From: Acinetobacter guerrae | GTDB taxonomy: Bacteria; Pseudomonadota; Gammaproteobacteria; Pseudomonadales; Moraxellaceae | Direction of reading: 5' to 3' | Length of the DNA: 64,000 bases | Assembly (NCBI RefSeq): GCF_009372255.1 | Contig: NZ_LXGN01000005.1 | Location: forward strand, 212,942-276,941 | In this document: positions 7,769-15,742 of the stretch, one piece after another | Layout: each line of letters begins with the position of its first letter | Position numbering within the stretch: position 1 is the first letter of the stretch | Made by a program: the position numbers and the translations under genes | Notes under the pieces: generated by a model | Told to the model about the DNA's origin: nothing | The model's database searches: none | What the model saw: only the letters and a program-made list of their open reading frames with translations

Positions 7769-8281
7769 ATGAAAAACAAAAATATTGGCTTTTCGTTAAT
7801 GGAAATAAGTATTGTATTAACGATCATGGCAGTCATTGCTTCTTTTGCTATCCCATCCTACCATCAGTACATGGCTTCACAAGAGGCAAAAAAAGTACCT
7901 CAAATACTCACACTTCATATACAAAAAGCCAAGCATGAATCTTTGCTCTCCAAGCAAAACATTATTTTATGTGCAAGCAGTACATTTAAGGAGTGCGATA
8001 ATAATTGGACGAATGGTTATATTTTGTTTGTCGATCAAAATAAGAATCGCAACTATGATCCGAATGAAACGGTATTAGCTGTAGAACCCTTACAGTTAAA
8101 GTACGGTTCATTATCTTGGCAAGGATTTGGTAATAAAAAAATCATTTTTGAAAGTACTTCAGGGCTTCCCTTAGCTTCAAATGGCACTTTTCGTTATTGT
8201 TCAGCGCAATACTCTCATCATCGCAAGCTTACACTCAGTAGAATGGGACATGCGCGTAATGAATCTTTAAAGACTTGCTAG
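7769..8281 (+). CDS. GspH/FimT-like minor pseudopilin
   Basis: 170 residues. A type III (prepilin) signal is clear: a short basic leader, then the cleavage site G7|F8 in NIGFSLMEISIVLTI with the conserved glutamate at mature position 5, then a hydrophobic helix to about residue 28. The mature part has paired cysteines (LCASSTFKEC, and RYCSA near the end) and a GspH-like pattern FVDQNKNRNYDPNE. Such proteins are processed by PilD and sit at the tip of type IV pili or secretion pseudopili. It stands alone here, far from other pilus structural genes, although the pilus chemosensory operon lies 43 kb away in the window. Confidence 0.8.
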   Translation: MKNKNIGFSLMEISIVLTIMAVIASFAIPSYHQYMASQEAKKVPQILTLHIQKAKHESLLSKQNIILCASSTFKECDNNWTNGYILFVDQNKNRNYDPNETVLAVEPLQLKYGSLSWQGFGNKKIIFESTSGLPLASNGTFRYCSAQYSHHRKLTLSRMGHARNESLKTC

Positions 8282-8390
8282 GAAAACTGATCAGTCGAAG
8301 TTGTGGTCTTTTAAGTCACTTTTATCAATCCATTTTTTTATTATACTGCTTTAAAAATGTAATTCTTAAGTAATTTCAGGAGAAATGATT

Positions 8391-9566
8391 GTGACCGATA
8401 TTGTTATTGTGAATGGTGCACGCACAGCAATGGGCGGTTTTCAAGGTGCTTTGTCGTCTTCTACCGCGCCTGAACTTGGTGCAGTGACCATCCGTGAAGC
8501 AGTCCAACGAGCAGGCTTAGCGCCTACTGATGTTGAAGAAGTGATTATGGGCTGCGTGTTGCCTGCGGGTCTTAAGCAAGGCCCTGCCCGTCAAGCGATG
8601 CGTAAAGCAGGTCTACCCGATTCTACTGGTGCTGTGACTATTAACAAGCTATGTGGTTCTGGAATGAAAGCCGTAATGCAAGCCACAGACATGATTAAGG
8701 CTGGTAGTGCAGGTATTGTCGTTGCTGGCGGTATGGAATCGATGACCAATGCACCTTATATTTTACCCAAAGCTCGTGCAGGTTATCGTATGGGCCACGG
8801 CGAAATTAAAGATCATATGTTTTTTGACGGTCTTGAAGATGCGGAAACTGGTCGTTTAATGGGTTCTTTTGCTCAGGATATGGCAAATACTCGTGGTTAT
8901 ACTCGTGAACAAATGGACGAGTTTGCCATCCGTTCGCTTAAGCGCGCTCAAACAGCGATTACATCAGGCTATTTTAAAGATGAAATCGTATCTGTGACTG
9001 TTTCATCACGTAAAGGCGACGTTATTATTGATCAGGATGAGCAACCTTTAAATGCCAAAATTGACAAGATTGCTTCTTTAAAACCCGCTTTTGCTAAAGA
9101 CGGTACAATTACAGCAGCCAATGCAAGTTCAATTTCGGATGGTGCTTCAGCCTTAGTTTTAACTTCTAGCGAGATTGCAGCACAACGTGGTTTACAACCA
9201 TTAGCCAAAATAGTAGCCACTGCATCAAACTCTCAACACCCATCAGAGTTCACAATTGCACCTGTTGGTGCGATTGACAAAGTCCTGAAAAAAGCAGGCT
9301 GGGATGCTCAGGACGTTGATCTGTGGGAAATCAATGAAGCATTTGCAATGGTTACCATGTGTGCAATTGATGATTTCAAACTTGACCCTGAAAAAGTTAA
9401 TATCAATGGTGGTGCTTGTGCTTTAGGACATCCGGTTGGTTCAACGGGCTCACGTATTATTTTGACATTGATTCATGCTTTAAAACGCACAGGTGGCAAA
9501 AAGGGCGTTGCTGCCTTATGTATTGGCGGTGGTGAAGCAACCGCAGTAGCCATTGAACTACTTTAA
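8391..9566 (+). CDS. Acetyl-CoA acetyltransferase (thiolase)
   Basis: About 391 residues. Thiolase motifs are complete: the nucleophilic cysteine in NKLCGSGMKAV (about residue 86), NEAFA, the GGACALGHPVGSTGSR loop with the active-site histidine, and the second cysteine in ALCIGGGEA near the end. It condenses two acetyl-CoA or cleaves acetoacetyl-CoA. The AGGAG at 8378-8382 is 8 bases before a GTG at 8391 but only 2 before an ATG at 8385; I prefer the GTG. No other fatty acid or PHB genes adjoin it, so the direction of the reaction in vivo is open. Confidence 0.9.
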   Translation: MTDIVIVNGARTAMGGFQGALSSSTAPELGAVTIREAVQRAGLAPTDVEEVIMGCVLPAGLKQGPARQAMRKAGLPDSTGAVTINKLCGSGMKAVMQATDMIKAGSAGIVVAGGMESMTNAPYILPKARAGYRMGHGEIKDHMFFDGLEDAETGRLMGSFAQDMANTRGYTREQMDEFAIRSLKRAQTAITSGYFKDEIVSVTVSSRKGDVIIDQDEQPLNAKIDKIASLKPAFAKDGTITAANASSISDGASALVLTSSEIAAQRGLQPLAKIVATASNSQHPSEFTIAPVGAIDKVLKKAGWDAQDVDLWEINEAFAMVTMCAIDDFKLDPEKVNINGGACALGHPVGSTGSRIILTLIHALKRTGGKKGVAALCIGGGEATAVAIELL

Positions 9567-9586
9567 AATTATTAAACTTATACTTA

Positions 9587-9612
9587 ATCCCGTCGCTTTG
9601 GCGGGATTTTCT
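9587..9612 (+). terminator. Intrinsic terminator of the thiolase gene
   Basis: AATCCCG and GCGGGATT form a G+C-rich stem followed by TTTT, about 20 bases after the stop. Confidence 0.75.
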
Positions 9613-9701
9613 ATGCTAAATAGATACAAAATTAGACTGTATTTTATTTAACTCTAAATTAAAGTGATGAAGTAACAATAAAAATAATCAGGACAATTAT
9701 T

Positions 9702-10148
9702 ATGCAACTTAATCATTACCTCAACTTCAATGGTGAAACCGAATCAGCATTTAACTTTTATCAGTCTGTTTTTGGTGGTGAGTTTTCCATGTTGACCCGA
9801 TATAAAGATCTCCCAACAGAAGATGGTGTATTTTTATCGGAATCACAAAGAAGTCTGATATTGCATGTCTCACTACCTATTAATGAGTTTACCGTCCTGA
9901 TGGGTTCAGATGTACATGAACAGTTTTGCAGCCCTGCAAATGCTGTATTAAATAAAGGTAATAATCACTATATTTCAATTAACTTGGAACATGATGAAAC
10001 AGAAACCCGTCGTCTATTTAATCTTTTATCGATGGGAGGCTTAGTCGAAATGCCGCTACAAAAAACCTTTTGGGGAGCATTATATGGTGCTTTTACTGAT
10101 CAGTTTGGAATTAAGTGGATGGTCAATTGTCAGCTAGAAAATGAGTAA
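9702..10148 (+). CDS. PhnB-like VOC-superfamily protein
   Basis: 148 residues. The start LNHYLNFNGETESAFNFYQSVFGGEF is the typical PhnB/glyoxalase-like (VOC) fold pattern, and the end GALYGAFTDQFGIKWMVN closes the second half of the fold. Members of this group bind a metal in related enzymes, but the PhnB-like branch has no agreed substrate. CAGGAC lies upstream of the ATG at 9702. It appears to be a single gene. Confidence 0.8.
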   Translation: MQLNHYLNFNGETESAFNFYQSVFGGEFSMLTRYKDLPTEDGVFLSESQRSLILHVSLPINEFTVLMGSDVHEQFCSPANAVLNKGNNHYISINLEHDETETRRLFNLLSMGGLVEMPLQKTFWGALYGAFTDQFGIKWMVNCQLENE

Positions 10149-10703
10149 AAGTTTTCTTTTTATGTATTACTCAATTCAAATTTCAATAAGAGGTCTTTGA
10201 TAGCTCCTACTCAATAAAGCCTTTTTTGCCTCTTCAACCCCCTCTTATTTCTCACAACTAAAAAACAAAAATAATAAAGCTTAAATTAAACTTAAATTAA
10301 AAGTGTAAAAAACAATCTATTCTTCAATTTATTGGACATTAAAAATACAAATAGAAATTTTTATTCTAATAAAAAACCAAAAATCTTTGACTATCGCGTC
10401 TACTTTTTTAGAAAAAAAGACAATTTTCAAATTTGATAAAATTAATTAAGTTATTAATATATATAAATTTATTAATAATTTTAATTTTAAATACCTCTTA
10501 AAAAATAGTATCAAATAATTACTAACCTTATTTTTTTCACATTTACAGCCTTATAGAGCATTTACTCTTGTTTAAATTGTGTTATTTTTGTTGCATGGAG
10601 TGAAGATGAATACAGATACATTAAAACTCATTTCTCCAAAACTAAAAATGTAAATGCTTGGAAATAAGCAATAAATTATTTTGTTGTTCAAGGAAAGATT
10701 TAA
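10149..10703. other. 555-base A+T-rich region before the FadL gene
   Basis: Extremely A+T-rich. Near its end there is a 15-codon open frame (10606-10653) starting ATG with GGAG five bases upstream, which could be a leader peptide or chance. A promoter for the FadL gene must lie here, but I see no clear hexamers. Confidence 0.4.
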
Positions 10704-12212
10704 ATGAAATTAAAACATTTAACAACCGCTATGATCTTGGCATCACTACCTGCAACAGGGGCTTTTGCGGCAGCACTCGATCGCTCTGGACAATCAATGT
10801 CTGCTTTTTTGCAACCAGGTAATTATTTTGAGGCAGGCATCTCATTTCTAGATCCAAATGTCTCAGGTCAAGAAGCTGGCACCAGTGAAACTCGACGCAA
10901 CATTGGCGACATGGCTGAAGATTATTACTTTCCAAATGGTGCCATCAAACTACAATTAACAGATAATTTTTCTTTTGGTCTTCTTTATGATCAACCTTTT
11001 GGAGCAAAGGCAGAATATTCAGGGAGTAACGTATTTGTATCTAATCCTGCAACAGATACGATCTTGCCGGCAGAACGTTTAAATGCAATCCGTGATAATA
11101 CAATTAACACAACATTTAATGCATTGAGTTCAGAACAACGAGTAGGCCTAGCTCTACAGGCACAAGGTGTTGATCTTTCGACTCAACAAGGTCAGGCCGT
11201 CTATCAGCAAACACTTAATGCCTACAACAATGTTCCAGCTGTAAAAACTCAAATCGATACAGGTGTAAAGCAAGGTATTACAGATAAAGTCAATGCGGGT
11301 ATTGATGCTGTAAACAATACCTTGGGTAAAGGCAATACCAAAGTTGAAGTAGATACTCAAAATTTATCAATGGTTTTTGGTTTCCAACCGAATCAAAACT
11401 GGAACATCTATGGTGGCCCAGTTTATCAAACCGTTAAAGGAAATGTCAGCCTACGTGGTCAAGCTTACAGTCTTTACAATGGTTACGATGCAAATATTAA
11501 AGAAACGAGTGGTGTGGGCTGGTTAGCAGGTTTAGCATTTCAAATTCCAGAAATTGCTTTAAAAGCATCGTTAACTTATCGTTCTGAAATTGATCACGAC
11601 GTCAACATTAACGAAAATATTCCGACCTTACCGGCACTTGCACTATTAGGAGCTAGCGGTGCTGCAGCAGCTCAAAACATTGCAGCGGCGTCTGGTAAAA
11701 CTAAAATTACAACCCCGCAATCTGTTAACCTTGATTTCCAGACTGGTATCATGGCAAATACAGTTGCGTTTGCAAATGTACGCTGGGTGAACTGGAAAGA
11801 TTTCTCAATTCAGCCATATAAATTTGGTTTAATCTCAGAAGCGATTGGGCCTTTAGTAAATCGTCCAAATGGTTTCAATCTGGTTCAATATTCTGATGAT
11901 CAATGGTCTGCAAATGTCGGTGTGGGTCGTAAACTAACTGAGAAATGGGCAGGGAATGTTTCTGTTGGTTGGGATTCTGGCTCAGGTAATCCAGTTACGA
12001 CTCTAGGCCCAACTGAGGGTTACTGGAACGTTGGTTTAGGCGTTCAGTTTAGTCCAGCGCCTAATTACTTTATTGCAGGCGGTGTAAAATATTTCTGGTT
12101 GGGTGATGCTAAAGCTCAAACAGGTGCTCAAGCTGGTGGTGGTGAATATGTTGCAGAATTTAAAGACAATGATGCACTTGCTTATGGTTTAAAAATCGGC
12201 TATCGCTTCTAA
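10704..12212 (+). CDS. fadL: FadL-type outer membrane porin (long-chain fatty acid / hydrocarbon uptake)
   Basis: 502 residues. A signal peptide ends at GAFAAA, followed by LDRSGQSMSAFLQPGNYFEAGISFLDPNVSG, which fits the FadL N-terminal hatch and first strand. Strand patterns with alternating aromatic residues run to the terminal LKIGYRF, ending in phenylalanine as outer membrane barrels do. FadL proteins pass long-chain fatty acids or other hydrophobic compounds across the outer membrane. AAGGA lies 8-9 bases before the ATG at 10704. The insert between residues 110 and 210 (Ala/Asn/Gln-rich) is long, so the exact substrate cannot be predicted. It ends in a shared terminator with thrH. Confidence 0.88.
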   Translation: MKLKHLTTAMILASLPATGAFAAALDRSGQSMSAFLQPGNYFEAGISFLDPNVSGQEAGTSETRRNIGDMAEDYYFPNGAIKLQLTDNFSFGLLYDQPFGAKAEYSGSNVFVSNPATDTILPAERLNAIRDNTINTTFNALSSEQRVGLALQAQGVDLSTQQGQAVYQQTLNAYNNVPAVKTQIDTGVKQGITDKVNAGIDAVNNTLGKGNTKVEVDTQNLSMVFGFQPNQNWNIYGGPVYQTVKGNVSLRGQAYSLYNGYDANIKETSGVGWLAGLAFQIPEIALKASLTYRSEIDHDVNINENIPTLPALALLGASGAAAAQNIAAASGKTKITTPQSVNLDFQTGIMANTVAFANVRWVNWKDFSIQPYKFGLISEAIGPLVNRPNGFNLVQYSDDQWSANVGVGRKLTEKWAGNVSVGWDSGSGNPVTTLGPTEGYWNVGLGVQFSPAPNYFIAGGVKYFWLGDAKAQTGAQAGGGEYVAEFKDNDALAYGLKIGYRF

Positions 12213-12240
12213 ATATTCAGCAAAAATAAAACTTAAAATA

Positions 12241-12266
12241 AAAGGCGCTTTAAGCGCCTTTTATTT
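12241..12266. terminator. Bidirectional terminator between fadL and thrH
   Basis: GGCGC/GCGCC stem inside AAAAGGCGCTTTAAGCGCC, with A and T runs on both sides, serving two convergent genes. Confidence 0.85.
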
Positions 12267-12280
12267 TATAAATTAAATAT

Positions 12281-12898
12281 TTAAGCAGGAATATTACGCT
12301 GAGAAACTGAACGGATTGCTTCTTTTAATGCAGCATAGCCATGAATCGCTGGAAATTGAGGGAATTCAGCAATCACGTTGTCAGGTGCATCAAATAAGAA
12401 ACCATGATCCGCCTCTCCTAACATGGTTGTATCATTATAAGAATCGCCCGCTGCGATCACACGAAAATTCAAACCATGTAAAGCTTTAACTGCTTCACGT
12501 TTTTGATCTGGTTGACGAAGTTTATAAGCAGTGATCATGCCTTTTTCATCTGTCTCTAACTTGTGACAGAATATGGTTGGCCAACCTAATTGTTGCATTA
12601 GTGGATGTGCAAATTCATAAAATGTATCTGACAGAATGATCAACTGAAAATGTGTACGCACCCATTCAACAAACTCTTTCGCCCCCGGTAATGGCCCCAT
12701 ATCTGCGATTACAGCTTGAATATCGTTTAAACCTAAACCATGCTGTTTTAAAATATTTAAACGCTGTGTCATTAATACATCATAATCTGGAATATCGCGT
12801 GTGGTGGCTTCAAGCTCTTTGATCCCCGTTTTTTTTGCGAAATTAATCCAGATTTCAGGAACCAAAACACCTTCCAAGTCTAAACAAACGATTTCCAT
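12281..12898 (-). CDS. thrH: ThrH-type phosphoserine phosphatase / homoserine phosphotransferase
   Basis: 205 residues. HAD-superfamily motifs: motif I CLDLEGVLVP (the second acidic residue is Glu, as in ThrH rather than the usual DxD), motif II LSDTF, and motif III with AAGDSYNDTTML. ThrH removes phosphate from phosphoserine and can pass it to homoserine, joining serine and threonine synthesis. The ATG at 12898 has GGAG five bases upstream; the GTG at 12904 lies right on that site and is rejected. Confidence 0.9.
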   Translation of the reverse strand: MEIVCLDLEGVLVPEIWINFAKKTGIKELEATTRDIPDYDVLMTQRLNILKQHGLGLNDIQAVIADMGPLPGAKEFVEWVRTHFQLIILSDTFYEFAHPLMQQLGWPTIFCHKLETDEKGMITAYKLRQPDQKREAVKALHGLNFRVIAAGDSYNDTTMLGEADHGFLFDAPDNVIAEFPQFPAIHGYAALKEAIRSVSQRNIPA

Positions 12899-12999
12899 AC
12901 TCACTCCAGCAGATTTTTAAATTTGCATTAGTTTAACATGTAGATTTTCCATCACACATGATCTTTTAGGTTCAAATTGAATGATTATTCAGGTTGACG

Positions 13000-13031
13000 C
13001 TGCGAAATAGATTATAATAATCTGCGAAATG
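13000..13031 (+). promoter_or_regulatory. Possible operator upstream of cysH
   Basis: The palindrome AGATTAT-A-ATAATCT is flanked by direct repeats CTGCGAAAT on both sides, 30-60 bases before the cysH start. TATAAT occurs inside it, but the TTGACG upstream is only 13 bases away, a poor spacing that would suit an activator-dependent promoter such as one under CysB. This is inference. Confidence 0.35.
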
Positions 13032-13059
13032 AGTTGATATCTAATAAGGTAACACGAGA

Positions 13060-13680
13060 ATGAGTTTAGATTTAGATCGTATCAATGCAGAGTTAGGCAA
13101 TGATGCTGAAAAGTTGATTGAATGGGCACTGAGCCTAAATGAAAAAGCCATTGTCACCACCAATTTTCGTCCGTTTGAAGCGGTGATTTTGCATATGCTC
13201 ACACGTGTTAAACCAGACATCCAAGTCGTATGGATGGATAATGGCTACAACACCGAAACAACCTATAAATATGTTGATGAAATTACTCAATTACTCAACC
13301 TAAATCTACTCACCTATCTACCGAAACGTTCTCGTGCCCATCGTGAAGCTTTGGAGGGAACAGTACCTGCACTGGATGATCCAAAGCATGAAGCATTTAC
13401 TGCTGAAGTTAAATTAGAACCATTTGAACGTGCGCTACGTGAAACTGCACCTAAAGTTTGGTTCACTGCATTACGTGCAACAGATACCGCAGTTCGCGCC
13501 GAGATGGATGCGGTCAGCATCAATCCTGATGGTCTTATAAAAGTTGCTCCTTTACTTAAATGGACAGCGAAAGACCTTTGGGAATATATGCAAAAGCATA
13601 ATCTGCCTGATAATGAGGATTATTTTGATCCGACCAAAGGTGAAGAACACCGTGAATGCGGTTTGCACCTCAGTCACTAA
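13060..13680 (+). CDS. cysH: Phosphoadenylyl-sulfate reductase
   Basis: 206 residues, shorter than E. coli CysH (244). It reduces activated sulfate to sulfite with thioredoxin in cysteine synthesis. The adenylyl-binding start (NEKAIVTTNFRPFEAVILHML), the WMDNGYNTETTY segment and the C-terminal redox motif ECGLH (cysteine six residues from the end) are present. The CC...CxxC motif that binds an iron-sulfur cluster in APS reductases is missing, so PAPS is the expected substrate. The AAGGT site precedes the ATG at 13060. Short internal loops explain the small size. Confidence 0.88.
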   Translation: MSLDLDRINAELGNDAEKLIEWALSLNEKAIVTTNFRPFEAVILHMLTRVKPDIQVVWMDNGYNTETTYKYVDEITQLLNLNLLTYLPKRSRAHREALEGTVPALDDPKHEAFTAEVKLEPFERALRETAPKVWFTALRATDTAVRAEMDAVSINPDGLIKVAPLLKWTAKDLWEYMQKHNLPDNEDYFDPTKGEEHRECGLHLSH

Positions 13681-13708
13681 TTTGACAACAACAATACTTC
13701 ACACCTCG

Positions 13709-13738
13709 AAACAGTCATTCAAATGGCTGTTTTTTTGC
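13709..13738 (+). terminator. Intrinsic terminator of cysH
   Basis: AACAGTCATT and AATGGCTGTT pair (one G-U) and are followed by seven T. Confidence 0.8.
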
Positions 13739-13982
13739 AACATAATGAAATTAAAAATAAATTTTTATTTTTTGTGTCAATAAAAAGTCTATTAAATAAC
13801 ATCTAAAATTATAAAAAAAGATAGATTTTTTTATAACCCTGCCATTTCTCACATTTTATTGGCTTTATGCACATTTTTGCTTATATACTAGTCATACACT
13901 TATATTAGACATGTGTTCTATAATTCTAAAAACGTAGCTCATCAAGGGTTATTGATATAATTGCAGTGAGGCAATCCAAGCT
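13739..13982. other. A+T-rich upstream region of atfA
   Basis: No gene is supported. A possible weak promoter is TTGCTT (about 13877) with a 17-base spacer and TTATAT, but it is not decisive. Confidence 0.3.
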
Positions 13983-15380
13983 ATGCGCCCATTACATCCC
14001 ATCGACTTTATTTTCTTATCACTTGAAAAAAGACAACAACCTATGCACGTAGGTGGCTTATTTTTATTTGAAATTCCAGAAAATGCGCCAGACACATTTA
14101 TGCAAGATCTGGTCGATGATATTCGTAAATCTAAATCAATTCCTGTTCCACCATTTAATAATCGCTTAAGCGGTCTTTTTTGGGATGAAGATGAGGAGTT
14201 TGATCTGGATCATCATTTTCGGCATGTTTCTTTACCTCAACCGGGACGGATCCGCGAGTTATTAGTTTATTTTTCTCAAGAACATAGTACGCTTATAGAT
14301 CGTGCGAAACCACTCTGGACGTGTAATATTATTGAAGGGATTGAAGGTAATCGTTTTGCCATGTACTTCAAAATTCATCATGCAATGGTGGATGGCGTTG
14401 CAGGTATGCGTTTAATTGAGAAATCTCTATCTCATGATCCAACTGAAAAAAGTATCGTTCCACCGTGGTGCGTTGAGGGAAAACGAGCAAAACGTTTAAA
14501 AGAGCCTAAAACAAGTCGCATTAAAAAAATTATGACTGGTTTTAAAGGACAATTGGAAGCTGCACCACGTGTTATGCAAGAACTATCTCAAACGTTATTG
14601 AAAGACTTTGGTCGCAATCCAGATTATGTTTCAAGTTTTCAGGCACCTAGCTCAATGCTGAATCAGCGAGTGAGTTCTTCGCGACGTTTTGCTGCGCAAT
14701 CGTTTGAATTGGATCGCTTTCGCAATATTGCCAAAGCACTCGATGTCACTATCAATGACATTGTTTTAGCTGTTTGTTCTGGTGCTTTACGTGAATATCT
14801 TATTAGTCATCAAAATTTGCCAAATAAACCTTTAATTGCAATGGTTCCTGCTTCATTACGCAGTGATGATTCTGATGTAAGCAATCGTATTACCATGATT
14901 TTGGCAAATTTGGCGACACATAAGGATGACCCTTTAGAGCGCCTTGAGATCATTCGTCGTAGCGTCCAAAATGCTAAACAACGCTTTAAACGTATGACCA
15001 GTGATCAGATTTTAAATTATAGTGCTGTGGTATACGGTCCTGCTGGACTCAATATCCTCTCAGGTATGATGCCAAAGCATCAGGCGTTTAATCTGGTCAT
15101 TTCCAATGTTCCTGGCCCACGTGAACCACTTTACTGGAATGGTGCCAAATTGGATGCACTTTACCCTGCTTCTATTGTCCTTGATGGACAGGCGCTGAAC
15201 ATCACCATGACCAGTTATCTTGATAAACTTGAGGTCGGCTTAACCGCTTGTCGTAACGCGCTGCCGCGTATGCAAAATTTATTGACGCATCTAGAAGATG
15301 AAATTCTTCGTTTTGAACAACTGATTGCAGAAAAAGAAAGTATGCAACAACGGGAAAAAGAAATGACGGCAACGGGATAA
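13983..15380 (+). CDS. atfA: Wax ester synthase / diacylglycerol acyltransferase
   Basis: 465 residues. It transfers acyl groups from acyl-CoA to fatty alcohols or diacylglycerol, making storage wax and triacylglycerol. The catalytic HHxxxDG motif is HHAMVDG at residues 132-138; other family marks are the start RPLHPIDFIFL, PLWTCNIIEGIEGNRFA, NDIVLAVCSGALR and the late NVPGPREPLYWNGAKL. As far as I recall the sequence is very close to AtfA of A. baylyi, which is the strongest taxonomic clue in the window. No strong ribosome site is visible (GAGGCAATCCAAGCT). It is followed by a hairpin. Confidence 0.95.
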   Translation: MRPLHPIDFIFLSLEKRQQPMHVGGLFLFEIPENAPDTFMQDLVDDIRKSKSIPVPPFNNRLSGLFWDEDEEFDLDHHFRHVSLPQPGRIRELLVYFSQEHSTLIDRAKPLWTCNIIEGIEGNRFAMYFKIHHAMVDGVAGMRLIEKSLSHDPTEKSIVPPWCVEGKRAKRLKEPKTSRIKKIMTGFKGQLEAAPRVMQELSQTLLKDFGRNPDYVSSFQAPSSMLNQRVSSSRRFAAQSFELDRFRNIAKALDVTINDIVLAVCSGALREYLISHQNLPNKPLIAMVPASLRSDDSDVSNRITMILANLATHKDDPLERLEIIRRSVQNAKQRFKRMTSDQILNYSAVVYGPAGLNILSGMMPKHQAFNLVISNVPGPREPLYWNGAKLDALYPASIVLDGQALNITMTSYLDKLEVGLTACRNALPRMQNLLTHLEDEILRFEQLIAEKESMQQREKEMTATG

Positions 15381-15399
15381 TTTTATAGAAAACCGAATA

Positions 15400-15437
15400 A
15401 GATAAGGGGCTTATAGACGCCCCTTATTTATTTTTTA
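15400..15437. terminator. Terminator after atfA, shared with the small gene on the other strand
   Basis: ATAAGGGGC/GCCCCTTAT stem (8-nt loop) followed by T runs on the plus strand. It touches the stop codon of the small minus-strand gene. Confidence 0.8.
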
Positions 15438-15604
15438 ATAGTACGACATTGTTTGAGTAATTGATGACACACTGAGCGAATCATCGCGGTGGTAATTTGT
15501 ACTTCTTTACCTTGATCGTCCACCATATAACATGTATTTACAACATGGCTGCTGTCTATCACATGCTTCAAACCTTGACCAAGTAATCTTTCACTTACAT
15601 TCAT
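15428..15604 (-). CDS. Small conserved-looking protein (58 residues), PA1571-like
   Basis: Starts MNVSERLLGQ and ends CRTIKK. The middle, MVDDQGKEVQITTAMIRSVC, resembles small pseudomonad proteins of the PA1571 type, which carry a pattern like IIDxxGREVPITExMI followed by a helix. AGAGG lies 9 bases before the ATG at 15604. No signal peptide or membrane segment. The function is unknown. It lies between atfA and rng, and could share the rng transcript or end independently at the hairpin. Confidence 0.6.
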   Translation of the reverse strand: MNVSERLLGQGLKHVIDSSHVVNTCYMVDDQGKEVQITTAMIRSVCHQLLKQCRTIKK

Positions 15605-15742
15605 GCTAGAGAACCTCTACTTGCTAAGACTTCTAAAAGGGAGAATTTGTCTTTGGCTACTGGATGTGTCTAGTATTTAAAATTTGCAGGCGAAAGTAAA
15701 ATTTCAGTTGTAACAAGGATTAAGCGAAATCCTGTTACAATT

